Source: Caulobacter sp. 602-1
GTDB lineage: Bacteria; Pseudomonadota; Alphaproteobacteria; Caulobacterales; Caulobacteraceae
Length of the DNA: 64,000 nt
Direction: 5' to 3'
NCBI RefSeq assembly: GCF_003931565.1
Contig: NZ_RRYI01000001.1
Location: 62,001 to 126,000, forward strand
A model generated the notes under the pieces. That model had not been told where the DNA came from, searched no databases, and was given only the letters and a program-made list of their open reading frames with translations. A program made the position numbers and the translations under genes. Positions 63,917 to 64,000 of this stretch are shown in pieces (the first letter of the stretch is position 1; every line of letters begins with the position of its first letter).

Positions 63917-64000
63917 GCGCCCCTTCAAAGCCGTGCTGGAGTGCCTAAGTCGGGGAACTGCAACTAATGCTGTTTTAATTACGCCCTGGAGCGCCCCGAT

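Overview
The window is GC-rich alphaproteobacterial chromosome that reads as a Caulobacter species. Pointers are the cox cluster followed by thrC, an M16 peptidase, a GNAT protein and a PdeA-type c-di-GMP phosphodiesterase with a GEDEF motif; a TonB-dependent receptor with a secreted M19 dipeptidase; Ala/Pro/Lys-rich protein extensions; and short intergenic palindromes. No rRNA, tRNA, CRISPR array, prophage or insertion sequence was recognised. Genus assignment is inference from gene content and remembered gene order.

Layout. 1-7300: a small secreted protein, a short hotdog-like protein, then the F1 ATP synthase operon atpH-atpA-[methyltransferase]-atpG-atpD-[83-aa Cys protein]-atpC, so two non-ATPase genes sit inside the operon. 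7300-12600: a secreted protein, the guanidinium exporter gdx behind a guanidine-II (mini-ykkC) riboswitch, two alpha/beta hydrolases (one with a 240-residue Ala/Pro/Lys tail), rppH and a divergent polysaccharide deacetylase. 12780-16930: a tandem glycine riboswitch, an AT-rich stretch, a TonB-dependent receptor and a periplasmic dipeptidase. 17000-22770: a minus-strand run proA-nadD-rsfS-rlmH-EnvC-like-ctpA, with palindromic repeats flanking rlmH. The receptor/dipeptidase block stands between ctpA and the deacetylase-rppH pair that normally follow each other.

22800-43900: mixed housekeeping and accessory genes: a ParDE-like toxin-antitoxin pair, aldo/keto reductase, methyltransferases, fatty acid desaturase, ubiA, ABC exporter, S10 carboxypeptidase, ppk2, rsmE, gshA and a POT peptide transporter. 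43880-47120: tldD and a PadR-DUF1700-adhesin-like operon. 47490-54150: aa3 cytochrome oxidase and its assembly genes (ctaC, ctaD, ctaB, a 53-aa membrane protein, ctaG, ctaE, DUF983, SURF1). 54150-64000: thrC, M16 peptidase, GNAT, pdeA, YqgE, peroxiredoxin, an OhrR-type MarR regulator with repeated palindromic operators next to a secreted alpha/beta hydrolase, and an acyl-CoA dehydrogenase.

How it fits together: the two respiratory-energy blocks (F1 ATPase, cox) frame the window. The most unusual regulation is the glycine aptamer pair ahead of a receptor/dipeptidase uptake module, which would link outer-membrane peptide or ligand uptake to glycine sensing. The guanidine riboswitch ahead of gdx shows a readable mechanism in which ligand binding frees the ribosome binding site.
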